From a virus, in the IMG/VR virus record IMGVR_UViG_3300030106_001471, positions 2,881 to 43,158 of that record: a stretch of DNA of 40,278 nt. One strand, 5' to 3'. Below are positions 21,553 to 29,146 of this stretch, in pieces. The position numbers and the translations under genes were made by a program. Within the stretch, counting starts at the first letter, position 1; every line of letters starts with the position of its first letter. The notes under the pieces are model-generated. The model made no database searches. It saw only the letters and a program-made list of their open reading frames with translations, and had not been told where the DNA came from.

Positions 21553-23202
21553 TTATCCTCTGTGACCACAGTATATGCAAAGTTTTCTTTCTGGAACCCA
21601 AAAACTGGGGGTGCAAACCATCTCCGTACAATTAGGGTTCGGAGCTTTTTCGCTTGTTACTTCTTTCTGATTAACAGGTTTGAAGTCTAAGCTCATTTTT
21701 TTCTTTAACTCTTCTGCACTATTTTTTTCTTGTCCTGAAGGGTCTACTGCGTCTAGCCAATCAGATGCACTACCTAAAGATTCATATCTATACAAAGTTG
21801 TTTCGTATGCCGCTTGTAACGCCATAGCAACAGAGAAGAAAGCATCACCATGACCCATGGGGGTTTCAGGAGCTTTTAATTCATTGCTTACAGAAACAAT
21901 TTGTTCTTTTTGTCTAGAGTCTTGAATCAACGTCAAATTGCTTTTACTAACGTATTCTTCAAAGATTTGAGCCATAGTTCGCTTGCTCTTCAGAGTGAAG
22001 TGCATTGCGTGCCAAACAGGGTCTAATCCCCTGTCTTCAAGTTCACCTCTAGTATTATCTATGTAACCTTTCTCTAAGTCAAAGTTTTTAGCTATATCAT
22101 TCAGATATTCTATTTGGTCTGAATAACTCCAACCATCTAACCATGACTGATGCACTTGTTCTAACTTCTCTCCTACTCTTCTGAAGATAACTAAATGTGA
22201 TGGGTGTCTTTTTTTACCCACGTCAAACCCTGCAAAGAGTTGTTCGTGTTCATCCTTCTTTTTGTATATGTTGGACGCTGGATGATTTCGTAAAGTTTCA
22301 TCCTCACACTTAGTTATTTCTTCTTCATTAAAATAGGCTTCAGTTGCAAAATGTGGCTGGAGTAAAAACTCTGAAGCGAATGATTTAGGTCTTGCTTCCT
22401 GTTGTTGTAATAACCATTCTTCATTATAAAGTTCAGGCATCAAGACTCGTCTGTTAGGCACAGGGTCTAACGCTGGCAACACTCTTGATTTAAATCTATC
22501 ATCTTTCTGTAATTTAGTAAGTAAATCACCAGGCATCATAGGTGTTCCCAAGACGACAACGGGCACACCTTTTAAAGGAATGAATAAACTTTCCGTCATA
22601 AAATGGTCTTCTACTTTTGTTATTTGACTTGTGTTTAGTGGATTTTCGGGGTCTCTTAATACGTCATCAGCAATCAATGCTCCGTTAACGTGCATACCTC
22701 TTTTGAAAGAAAATAATCCACCATGCATAATTTCCATAGGTCTTTTATTAATATAATATCTAAATGAATAATCTGCCTTTGGAGAACGATTATCCATCAG
22801 GGAAGTTAGAATAGGATTTCTTGAAACTGTTTTATTTATTTCAGATAAATGATATCTTGCCATACCATCACTATAAGATAGATACAAAACAGAACAATCT
22901 CTTGGAGCTTTTAAAAGTCGCCACACACTAAATGCATGACCCATAATTGTAGACTTAAAATGAAAACGTGGTAAGACTGCTACATAGTTTTGCCCCGTTT
23001 CTAAACACTCCTCAATATCTTCAGCTAGCACACCCACATGCCACGCACCAAAATATTCTGGATTGTCAAAACTTTGTGACCATATATCTCTAAGAAACTC
23101 ATAGAAGCTACCCACATGATAATTCTTCTGTTCAATTAGTCCCGATGCTAATCTAGATATTGCATCTTTATATGTTGTTATTTCATTCTGTTTATTTGTC
23201 AT
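21553..23202 (-). CDS. Terminase large subunit with C-terminal zinc ribbon
   Basis: This is the packaging motor. The ATPase has a deviant Walker A, LPRFHFKST (77-85), a Walker B GALIADDV (174-181), and a coupling-type motif VVVLGTPMMPGDL. The RNase H-like nuclease has GFDVGKKRHPSHL (first Asp) and GHGDAFFSVAMAL (last Asp). The last 25 residues (CTEMVCTPSFWVPERK then CIYCGHRG) look like a zinc ribbon, which is not normal for TerL. I chose ATG 23202, 11 bases inside the end of the small-subunit gene, over a GTG at 23217; neither has a clear ribosome-binding site. 549 residues, within the family range. Confidence 0.88.
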   Translation of the reverse strand: MTNKQNEITTYKDAISRLASGLIEQKNYHVGSFYEFLRDIWSQSFDNPEYFGAWHVGVLAEDIEECLETGQNYVAVLPRFHFKSTIMGHAFSVWRLLKAPRDCSVLYLSYSDGMARYHLSEINKTVSRNPILTSLMDNRSPKADYSFRYYINKRPMEIMHGGLFSFKRGMHVNGALIADDVLRDPENPLNTSQITKVEDHFMTESLFIPLKGVPVVVLGTPMMPGDLLTKLQKDDRFKSRVLPALDPVPNRRVLMPELYNEEWLLQQQEARPKSFASEFLLQPHFATEAYFNEEEITKCEDETLRNHPASNIYKKKDEHEQLFAGFDVGKKRHPSHLVIFRRVGEKLEQVHQSWLDGWSYSDQIEYLNDIAKNFDLEKGYIDNTRGELEDRGLDPVWHAMHFTLKSKRTMAQIFEEYVSKSNLTLIQDSRQKEQIVSVSNELKAPETPMGHGDAFFSVAMALQAAYETTLYRYESLGSASDWLDAVDPSGQEKNSAEELKKKMSLDFKPVNQKEVTSEKAPNPNCTEMVCTPSFWVPERKLCIYCGHRG

Positions 23203-23698
23203 CAGATGTACTATCACTCACCAATGTTTGTAATCTAAGAGCTATCTTATTTATTACTTCTTGTTCAGATATCTCTTCTACTAAAATATTTAAAACTTCT
23301 TGTACAAAGGATAAATTAATCATCCCTTGCATTACTCTACGCTCACCTTCTATCCCCATTTCTAGGGCTTTAGCTGCTTCACCTGCTCGTATAAATTCTA
23401 AACCTTTTAGTTCATTGACTGCCTTTCTTCGAAGGACATTATAGTCATCTAAATGTTCTACTTGCATTCTGCGAAGTTTTTGTGCTTCGCTTTCTATTAT
23501 CTCTTCTTTTGCTTTTGTTTCTGCCTCTACCACCATATCTTTCCAGTTAAATCTTTTTGCCCACTCATATATGGCAGGAGTTGATATCTTTATATCATAA
23601 GCTTCAGATAATCTTTCAGAAATTTCTCTTCCAGATTTACCTTCTAAATATAATTCACGAGCATGGTTCTTAACCTCAGTAGGTATTTGTTTAGGCAT
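23192..23698 (-). CDS. Terminase small subunit-like protein, 168 aa
   Basis: Residues 1-55 form a helix-turn-helix (ARELYLEGKSGREISERL, TPAIYEWAKRFNWKDM) typical of small terminase subunits and Mor/gcrA-like DNA-binding proteins. A long helical oligomerisation region follows. The stop overlaps the large-subunit start. It should recognise phage DNA and feed it to the motor. Identification rests on position directly before TerL and on the HTH plus helical layout. Confidence 0.75.
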   Translation of the reverse strand: MPKQIPTEVKNHARELYLEGKSGREISERLSEAYDIKISTPAIYEWAKRFNWKDMVVEAETKAKEEIIESEAQKLRRMQVEHLDDYNVLRRKAVNELKGLEFIRAGEAAKALEMGIEGERRVMQGMINLSFVQEVLNILVEEISEQEVINKIALRLQTLVSDSTSDDK

Positions 23699-23699
23699 G

Positions 23700-24215
23700 C
23701 TATCGTCCTACATCATAGGCTACGTTAGAAAATCCTTGGTCAGCACTTTGTGATTCAATGCTTCCACCAAATGGAGTTCCATTTGATTGAAGGAATCTAC
23801 TCATGTCCATTCGTCCCGTTTGATTACTTGTGCCATTAAAACACTGTGGCACTTTTTCTTTTACACCATTAGAGACAACAGTCTTAAATCTCATGGCTAT
23901 TTCAGGTTTTCTTGTTCCACACACACCTACCCAACCTTCATCTTTAGGACCTAGTGGTTTGTACTGTGGATTATCAAGTATTGTTCCGATTGTTCTACTA
24001 GCTCCTTTTGGTGTTTCGTTATATATACATTTATAAAAATCACACCAAACTACTTTGGCGTACTTCTTCTTGAACTCTTCAGCAGTCATTTTTTTCTTCT
24101 TACCTCTTTCGGTAGGAAGACTGTCTACTGTTCCTTTGGCAACATGTTCAGCCTTTGTATTGAAACGAAATGTTGGCTTATCATTTGCTTTCTTATACCC
24201 TCTAGGCACTCCCAT
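23700..24215 (-). CDS. Hypothetical protein with conserved-looking cysteines, 171 aa
   Basis: I place the start at ATG 24215 (MGVPRGYKK), with AGGAG nine bases upstream, instead of the longer frame at 24308, which would lie mostly inside the resolvase gene. It has a basic N-terminal stretch (TERGKKKKMTAEEF) and then cysteine pairs, CDFYKC and later VCGT and PQCFNG, which may hold a metal. The C-terminus is polar and Gly/Ser-rich. It lies between the resolvase and the small terminase. I recognise no family; a DNA-binding packaging helper is possible. Confidence 0.6.
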   Translation of the reverse strand: MGVPRGYKKANDKPTFRFNTKAEHVAKGTVDSLPTERGKKKKMTAEEFKKKYAKVVWCDFYKCIYNETPKGASRTIGTILDNPQYKPLGPKDEGWVGVCGTRKPEIAMRFKTVVSNGVKEKVPQCFNGTSNQTGRMDMSRFLQSNGTPFGGSIESQSADQGFSNVAYDVGR

Positions 24216-24666
24216 TTTCTGTACTCTCCTTTTGTGCATGTAATGCGATACAAGCCGCATCAGCATAATCTTGTTCAGTAAAAACATCCCCCCATTTATC
24301 AACAGCATATTCCATGATGTCTTGTTTAGAGGAGTTCCCTTTACCTATTATATCTTTCTTCCAAGTCTTGTTATCTACTAAATAACAAGGAATGTTCTGC
24401 TTATGGCAAGCTAACTGTATCGCAGTGACAACCGAAGCAATTTGAATAGTTGCTTTCGCATTTTGAATGTAAATTGCCTTTTCTATAGCAGATTTCCTTA
24501 TCTTTATTTTACTTATTTCAGTTTGAAATTTATCAAATATTTCAGTAATTCTTTGATTAAAATCTGCATTTGTCACATTAATTTTAAATGTACTAACAAG
24601 TCTACCACCATTATCAATTAATACAGCGTGTACTCCTTTTGATGAACAGTCGACCCCCAAGTGCAT
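24202..24666 (-). CDS. RuvC-like Holliday junction resolvase, 154 aa
   Basis: The RNase H-like fold of RuvC is visible. The first strand is MHLGVDCSSKGVHAVLI (Asp6), the second acid is AIEKAIYIQNAKATIQIA (Glu62), and the last pair is DYADAACIALHA (Asp133, Asp136). Four acids in these places are the RuvC catalytic set. The enzyme would cut branched replication or recombination DNA before packaging. 154 residues is near the RuvC length. It is coupled to the preceding gene, and placement between the recombination genes and the terminase fits. Confidence 0.85.
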   Translation of the reverse strand: MHLGVDCSSKGVHAVLIDNGGRLVSTFKINVTNADFNQRITEIFDKFQTEISKIKIRKSAIEKAIYIQNAKATIQIASVVTAIQLACHKQNIPCYLVDNKTWKKDIIGKGNSSKQDIMEYAVDKWGDVFTEQDYADAACIALHAQKESTENGSA

Positions 24667-25142
24667 TATTTCGTAACTCTCAAAGATATAATTCTACTAA
24701 TCGTATTAAACGCTGTTGTATATGAAGCTAGCAAACCTTCCAGTCTTAAAACTTCTGCTTGAGCTTCCCTTAGTTGATGTGCGTGGTCTTTAAGACTAGG
24801 ATTTGCATCTATGACAGCACCTTTAACTTGTTCTTTTACCATACGTTTTGCATCAGTATTTTGTTTTACAAATTTATACATAGTGACTGACATGGCTTCA
24901 TCAAATTGGTCTGATAACAATTTTGCTTGAGCCTGCACATCTGATAATGCATATTCTAAATATGACTTATAGTTACCATACATAGTTAAATATTCTTGTA
25001 ATCCTTCATTAGTTTGTCGCCATGCTTGGGCAAATTCTAAATGTGGTTTTTCTTCTAAATCCCATTTTAATGATGGAACATTCATTTTCTTTTCTATCTT
25101 TGGATTTTTCGGTTCTTCATCTAACCAACTCTGTTGTGTCAT
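24666..25142 (-). CDS. Helical hypothetical protein of the recombination block, 158 aa
   Basis: This 158-residue protein is predicted to be almost all helical, with two coiled-coil regions (around 65-95 and 125-145: LREAQAEVLRLEGLLASY). GGGAGG precedes the ATG, which overlaps the stop of the TrpF-like gene (ATGA). No catalytic motif is seen. Helical proteins here, between Cas4/RecA-type genes and a resolvase, can be accessory recombination or single-strand-annealing helpers, but the family is not recognised. Confidence 0.6.
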   Translation of the reverse strand: MTQQSWLDEEPKNPKIEKKMNVPSLKWDLEEKPHLEFAQAWRQTNEGLQEYLTMYGNYKSYLEYALSDVQAQAKLLSDQFDEAMSVTMYKFVKQNTDAKRMVKEQVKGAVIDANPSLKDHAHQLREAQAEVLRLEGLLASYTTAFNTISRIISLRVTK

Positions 25143-25873
25143 ATTGAGTGCCTCCCAAATACTTCACGTGCAACTATCTCTGCACATTGTCCTACTTTAT
25201 TTAAATCTAAATCACCATCTGTTCTAACTCTTGTTTCCATATCAATCCAGAAAGGTTTTGTGGGGGATAGATTTTGTTTTAATGTATCTACTACATTATT
25301 AATATTATCAGGACCTATGCCACCTGCAAATCCACAAGTTACGTCTTTGTAAGGCATAGGAAATGTGCCTGGTAAAATGCCTGCACCTGATGAGGTGTCA
25401 AACAGATATTGGATATTTGGAAAATCACCATTGTTTAAGTAATTGTAAATCCATCCATCATTCACCCCATCAAATTGAAATATAACTTTTTTATTTGATA
25501 CGGACTCTAAAAACTTTTCTACTGTAAATAAAGTCATTTCTGTATCAGTTACACTTTTCATAACAAGTTGATAATAATTTAGACCATGAAAGTTTAATTG
25601 TATTCTTTTAAATTCATCTAAATTTATTTTAGATTTATTTTCTAAGGCATCATCTAAATCACCCCCACATAAATGTGCAGATAAATTCATAGGAGTTTTT
25701 CCTTTTTCTTCTAATAGATGAGCAAACCATTCTGAGGTAGGAAATCTTGACCCACCTGATAATGGAAATAATATACCCCATTCTAAAAATCGATATTCTT
25801 TTGATAATTCAATCATGCCTTTAACATTAGTCATGTCATCGGCACCTGTTACTGTCATACGTTCTAGTTTCAT
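25139..25873 (-). CDS. TrpF-like (phosphoribosylanthranilate isomerase fold) barrel, 244 aa
   Basis: The sequence reads as an alpha/beta barrel like TrpF. It has a first strand MTVTGADD (7-13), LSAHLCGG (64-71), YLFDTSSGAG (157-165, where TrpF has its catalytic Asp), a phosphate-binding GGIGPDNI (184-191) and a final WIDMETRVRTDG (209-220). In true TrpF the first strand ends K-I-C-G; here it is T-V-T-G, so the general-base cysteine is lost. It may be an enzyme on another phospho-sugar substrate, or a changed barrel. Start and stop are coupled (ATGA) to the Cas4-like gene and the next gene. There are no other tryptophan genes. Fold moderately sure, substrate unknown. Confidence 0.6.
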   Translation of the reverse strand: MKLERMTVTGADDMTNVKGMIELSKEYRFLEWGILFPLSGGSRFPTSEWFAHLLEEKGKTPMNLSAHLCGGDLDDALENKSKINLDEFKRIQLNFHGLNYYQLVMKSVTDTEMTLFTVEKFLESVSNKKVIFQFDGVNDGWIYNYLNNGDFPNIQYLFDTSSGAGILPGTFPMPYKDVTCGFAGGIGPDNINNVVDTLKQNLSPTKPFWIDMETRVRTDGDLDLNKVGQCAEIVAREVFGRHSI

Positions 25874-26550
25874 AATTTCACCTTTCTACAATCGCAATAA
25901 AATTCGCCACTACATTCTGTCGGAGCAGCTCTTAATGACATAATAGTATAACATCTATCTAAAATTTTTGCGAATGCGTCATCGTCTTTTTCTACTCTAA
26001 AACATTTAAGTTCTTGATTATCTTTGTTTTCATATAATACATAACCTGTGTTAATGCCTAACTTATTAAGATGTAGATATACTTGTGCTTGAATACCATG
26101 CGTTTCTTGGGGGCCATCTAATTCATCAAACAATGAACCCTTTATAGATTTAAGTTCTAATAAAACCGTGTTTAGTTTTGGATGTCTTAAGATAAAATCT
26201 ATACGTCCTGATATTATAGGATTATCAAATTTACAAGGGACTTCTTGTTTAATTAAAATATTCATTCGTTCAAAATATTTTTTCATCCTGTATTCTAGAT
26301 AACTACCATTATCAAAGATTCTTTGAACTCGTGCACTTAAAGGTACGTCTGGAAGTAAACCGTTGTAAGCTAAGTATAAATATCTATCACAAGGGTTTCC
26401 TATGACAGAAGCATGAAACTTACCCTTCATACCATTGCGTTTTTTAGATGCAAGCATATCGTCTAATTTATTAATTAGCCATTTATCTTGTCGTTGTTTT
26501 TTTACTTTTTTTCGTTTTCCAACGGCTCCAATTTGTCTAATGCCTGCCAT
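25870..26550 (-). CDS. Cas4/RecB-like PD-(D/E)XK nuclease with Fe-S cysteines, 226 aa
   Basis: The nuclease motifs are SGRIDFI (Asp118), VLLELKSIK (Glu132, Lys134) and QAQVYLHL (near 154-161). One cysteine before the core (Cys54 in NPCDRY) and three after it (Cys213, Cys219, Cys221) are the Cas4/AddB layout for a 4Fe-4S cluster. It should be a DNA exonuclease that prepares ends for recombination. GAGG precedes ATG 26550, and it overlaps the Vsr-like gene by 49 bases. There is no CRISPR array or other cas gene, so a phage replication/recombination role is much more likely than adaptation. Confidence 0.82.
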   Translation of the reverse strand: MAGIRQIGAVGKRKKVKKQRQDKWLINKLDDMLASKKRNGMKGKFHASVIGNPCDRYLYLAYNGLLPDVPLSARVQRIFDNGSYLEYRMKKYFERMNILIKQEVPCKFDNPIISGRIDFILRHPKLNTVLLELKSIKGSLFDELDGPQETHGIQAQVYLHLNKLGINTGYVLYENKDNQELKCFRVEKDDDAFAKILDRCYTIMSLRAAPTECSGEFYCDCRKVKL

Positions 26551-26819
26551 AGTTCCTCACATATTTTTTGATGTGTTTTTTCTTTGATATGTATTATATG
26601 CTCCACACCCAATTCATATAATTCAGCATCTCTTTTACGGTCACGTTTTTTTAAATGTCCGTAGATTCCATCAGCTTCAACAACTGTTTTTATTTCATCT
26701 ATATAAAAATCTACAATGTATTTACCAAACTCTACTTGATTATCATATCTAAGACCCGTTACATCTAAACATTGCTCAACTAATTTTTCTTGTTTAGTAT
26801 AATCTCTAGGTAACGTCAT
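26502..26819 (-). CDS. DUF559/Vsr-like endonuclease, 105 aa
   Basis: The core KYIVDFYIDEIKTVVEADG (about 32-51, with Asp and Glu of the PD-(D/E)XK fold), then a His in YGHL, and DRKRDAELYELGVEHIIHI match the DUF559 / very-short-patch-repair family. These proteins nick or cut DNA. At 105 residues it is a minimal version. Its ATG overlaps the RecA stop. In this cluster of RecA, Cas4-like and RuvC-like genes it probably processes DNA during replication, but the cleavage specificity is unknown. Confidence 0.75.
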   Translation of the reverse strand: MTLPRDYTKQEKLVEQCLDVTGLRYDNQVEFGKYIVDFYIDEIKTVVEADGIYGHLKKRDRKRDAELYELGVEHIIHIKEKTHQKICEELWQALDKLEPLENEKK

Positions 26820-27744
26820 TCTTTAATATCTCTAATAATTCAGGTTTAGATACTATAAGTTCTTTTAAACCGTTCATACCTTGTGCCTTATCTTCACCAA
26901 ATGTATACCAAGCTCCTGCCTTTTTAATTATGCCTTGCGTAATACCGTCTCTCATGTAACTTTCAATCACGTCAATACCACCATCAACTCTAAATGGTAC
27001 GATAGCAGAAGACCAATTACTACCACCTACTTTAGTTTTTCGTAATCGCACTTCCATATCAAAACCAACTTTTTGGTCTTTATCTGTTAGCCACCCACTT
27101 CTTTTCACTTCCAGTAAAAAGTGTGAAAAGAAACCTTGAGCTAGACCACCAGGCATATTAGCTAAAGCTACGGGACCAATACTAGACCTTACTTGATTAA
27201 TTGCTACAAATGCACTTCCTTGTCTTAAAGAGTTCATCACTTTAGGTAATGCAGAGTTTACAAATCTTGCTTGCCACGCCATAGGGTTAAAACTAAAATC
27301 TTCATTAAGATTTTGGGCAGGTACTAATCCTGCAATACTGTCTAACACTATTACATCAACTCCTGCATTCATCATTTCTACAATAGTTTCAAAAGCTTGT
27401 TCTCCACTTTCGGGTTGAGACAATAACATTTCACTTGTGTCTAATCCACACTTACTCATCCAATTAGCATCCCAAGATAGTTCTGTATCTATCCAAGCAG
27501 CTATACCACCTTCACGTTGTACGTTGGCACATATCTGTGATGCGAGATAAGACTTACCCACATTGGTAGGACCATATATCAAAGTCATTCTTTTTTTAGG
27601 TATACCACCACCTGTCAGCTTATCTAAATTAGGTATACCAAATTCAATACGATTATATTCAAAATCTTTATCATCACCTTTTACAATATTTAATTTCTTG
27701 TTTCCTAATAACTGGTCAATTAATTTTTTTCTATCCTTTTCCAA
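26806..27744 (-). CDS. RecA-like recombinase, 312 aa, TTG start
   Basis: Strand exchange in phage recombination and repair. Walker A GPTNVGKS (58-65), IDTE near 86-88, Walker B VIVLDS (131-136), a loop region with NQVRSS, and a C-terminal GIIKKAGAWYTFGEDKAQG, which is the known RecA pattern. The acidic C-terminal extension of bacterial RecA is missing, as is common in phage versions. I use TTG 27744 because a strong AAGGAG lies six bases upstream. The ATG at 27795 falls well inside the MazG-like gene and would add unrelated residues. Confidence 0.87.
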   Translation of the reverse strand: MEKDRKKLIDQLLGNKKLNIVKGDDKDFEYNRIEFGIPNLDKLTGGGIPKKRMTLIYGPTNVGKSYLASQICANVQREGGIAAWIDTELSWDANWMSKCGLDTSEMLLSQPESGEQAFETIVEMMNAGVDVIVLDSIAGLVPAQNLNEDFSFNPMAWQARFVNSALPKVMNSLRQGSAFVAINQVRSSIGPVALANMPGGLAQGFFSHFLLEVKRSGWLTDKDQKVGFDMEVRLRKTKVGGSNWSSAIVPFRVDGGIDVIESYMRDGITQGIIKKAGAWYTFGEDKAQGMNGLKELIVSKPELLEILKNDVT

Positions 27745-28021
27745 TGGTTCTCCTTTTTTGCATTGCTTCTGCCCACGCCATGCAAACAGCCGCACATTGT
27801 ATTATTTCTTCATAAACGTGTCCCTCATCATCATCGTACATTGCTCTTGCAACTTCACCAACCTCTTCTATTAATATAACTAACCATCTTTCATCAGCAT
27901 GTCCTGATTGGTCACCCCACAATTCGTCCTGTCTAAGTCTTTCATACAATACATCTTCTAGAGCTTGTGCTCTATTTAATTCAGATAAAAAACTTTTTGC
28001 TACTTCTTCTGGAGTGTTCAT
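27731..28021 (-). CDS. MazG-like nucleotide pyrophosphohydrolase, 96 aa
   Basis: It appears to be an all-alpha NTP-PPase. There are two helices with acidic clusters, LVILIEEVGEVARAMY and YEEIIQCAAVCMAWAEAM, matching the metal-binding E-x-x-E and E-x-x-D type motifs of the MazG superfamily; the preceding DELWGDQSGHAD is also usual. Such phage enzymes clean up non-canonical dNTPs or lower the alarmone ppGpp. Start coupled to the previous stop (ATGA). Confidence 0.7.
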   Translation of the reverse strand: MNTPEEVAKSFLSELNRAQALEDVLYERLRQDELWGDQSGHADERWLVILIEEVGEVARAMYDDDEGHVYEEIIQCAAVCMAWAEAMQKRRTIGKG

Positions 28022-28245
28022 TTGGTATCACTCGATTCTTTCATAATACCTTCTATTTCAGTATCTACTTTATTAAGTAAAGCTTTATAAACTTTATCTA
28101 TTGCAACACCAGCCTCTTCTAATTGGTCTCCAATAGAAAGTTCAGTATCTATATCATGTACTTCCATATCCATTCGACCATATTGATTTGTATCTAAGGC
28201 TCCTATTCTAAAAGTAAAACCTATCTTAACGCCTATTTTTGCCAC
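28018..28245 (-). CDS. Small hypothetical protein, 75 aa, GTG start
   Basis: The GTG at 28245 has AAAGGGG seven bases upstream. The first 30 residues are beta-like (KIGVKIGFTFRIGALDTNQ); then come acidic helices (EEAGVAIDKVYKALLNKVD). The stop overlaps the MazG-like start, and the start lies inside the preceding zinc-finger gene. No family is recognised; it is possibly a small partner of the neighbouring nucleotide-metabolism genes. Confidence 0.55.
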   Translation of the reverse strand: MAKIGVKIGFTFRIGALDTNQYGRMDMEVHDIDTELSIGDQLEEAGVAIDKVYKALLNKVDTEIEGIMKESSDTK

Positions 28246-28381
28246 GGATTATCCCCTTTCGCTTATCTTTTAATTCTTTGAGATGGCACGGATAACATAC
28301 TCGTATTCGTGCTTTTGCAAATTTTTTTCTATTAATCTTTTTATCACACCCACTACAAGTTGTCCAATTACGTTTCGCCAT
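28226..28381 (-). CDS. Small basic zinc-finger protein, 51 aa
   Basis: This 51-residue gene is read in a gap between larger genes, overlapping both neighbours by 14 and 20 bases. It has CSGC (9-12) and CYPC (29-32) with basic residues between and after (KKINRKKFAKARIR, KDKRKGIIRGKNRR). This is a classic single zinc-ribbon layout, close to small DNA- or RNA-polymerase-binding phage proteins. The function is inferred from the pattern alone. Confidence 0.6.
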   Translation of the reverse strand: MAKRNWTTCSGCDKKINRKKFAKARIRVCYPCHLKELKDKRKGIIRGKNRR

Positions 28382-28646
28382 CTTGTTCTTCCTTTTCAAT
28401 TAACATTTCTATATATCTTTTTGCTTTATATAAATCTTGTAAACCGTCTTTATATTTCCACCTAGTTATATACTTCACTATGTTTCCCTCTGCGAATCCC
28501 ATATCGTTATCATGTATATAATCAAAAGGTTCAATCGTAAAATCATAATGTATAGGCTTTCTATTATATGATTCTGTAAAACTATATTTTTTATTGTTTA
28601 TATATGCCCTGTTGTTAGGGTCTTGATTCGCTTGTGGTTGTGTCAT
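28368..28646 (-). CDS. DUF3310-family protein, 92 aa
   Basis: The C-terminal half matches the DUF3310 (SaV-like) pattern found in many phages: FDYIHDNDMGFAEGNIVKYI, then TRWKYKDGLQDLYKAKRYI. The N-terminal 30 residues are polar and Asn-rich. Family function is not settled; these proteins are often found beside nucleotide-metabolism and replication genes, as here. The ATG overlaps the upstream stop (ATGA). Confidence 0.8.
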   Translation of the reverse strand: MTQPQANQDPNNRAYINNKKYSFTESYNRKPIHYDFTIEPFDYIHDNDMGFAEGNIVKYITRWKYKDGLQDLYKAKRYIEMLIEKEEQDGET

Positions 28647-29146
28647 GTGTAATCTCCTACATGATATCTAATACATTCTTTTGGCACATCTTTTATAGGT
28701 ATTGCATAACCTTTAGATTGATATAAGTTATCTGTGCCTATCTTCTTTTCATTATATCTTGTTTTATTGTCTAGAAACCATTTTTGAATAAGTCCAGTAT
28801 TTAAAACGTATAGTTGTCCCATTTTGATAAAGTAATAAAAAATAAAATCGGCTTCTGTTTTCAAAAAACATCCTAAAGTATTTTTAGATACATTACTAAT
28901 AGTTTCAAAGAAAAAGTTTCCTGATGTGTATGTATCTGTTTTTACTTCTATTGTTAGTTCCTTATCATCAGGTTGTGTTGCCCAAAGTAAATCTATGTCT
29001 TTAATTTGATATGACTTATCCTCTTGCACGTCCCACACACCTGTAGTTTTAGATAATGTATATAACCACTCTATAACATGGAATACACCAAGTTCACCTA
29101 ATTGCTTTTGGTCTTTCCAGTTATGGTCTAATTTTCCTGTTACCAT
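28643..29146 (-). CDS. PD-(D/E)XK nuclease-like protein, 167 aa
   Basis: I start at ATG 29146, which overlaps the polymerase stop, rather than a TTG three codons upstream. The core YQIKDIDLLWAT, then LTIEVKTDTYTSGNFFFE, gives the D...E-x-K triad of the PD-(D/E)XK fold (Asp then Glu-Val-Lys), as in restriction-type and phage endonucleases. The rest is mixed alpha/beta. It may resolve branched DNA or degrade host DNA. It follows the DNA polymerase directly. Assignment is by motif. Confidence 0.65.
   Translation of the reverse strand: MVTGKLDHNWKDQKQLGELGVFHVIEWLYTLSKTTGVWDVQEDKSYQIKDIDLLWATQPDDKELTIEVKTDTYTSGNFFFETISNVSKNTLGCFLKTEADFIFYYFIKMGQLYVLNTGLIQKWFLDNKTRYNEKKIGTDNLYQSKGYAIPIKDVPKECIRYHVGDYT

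Noticed and set aside
25870-26550. Cas4-like gene as sign of a CRISPR system
   Set aside because: There is no repeat-spacer array and no cas1, cas2 or effector gene in the window. Cas4-like nucleases are common in phage replication blocks.
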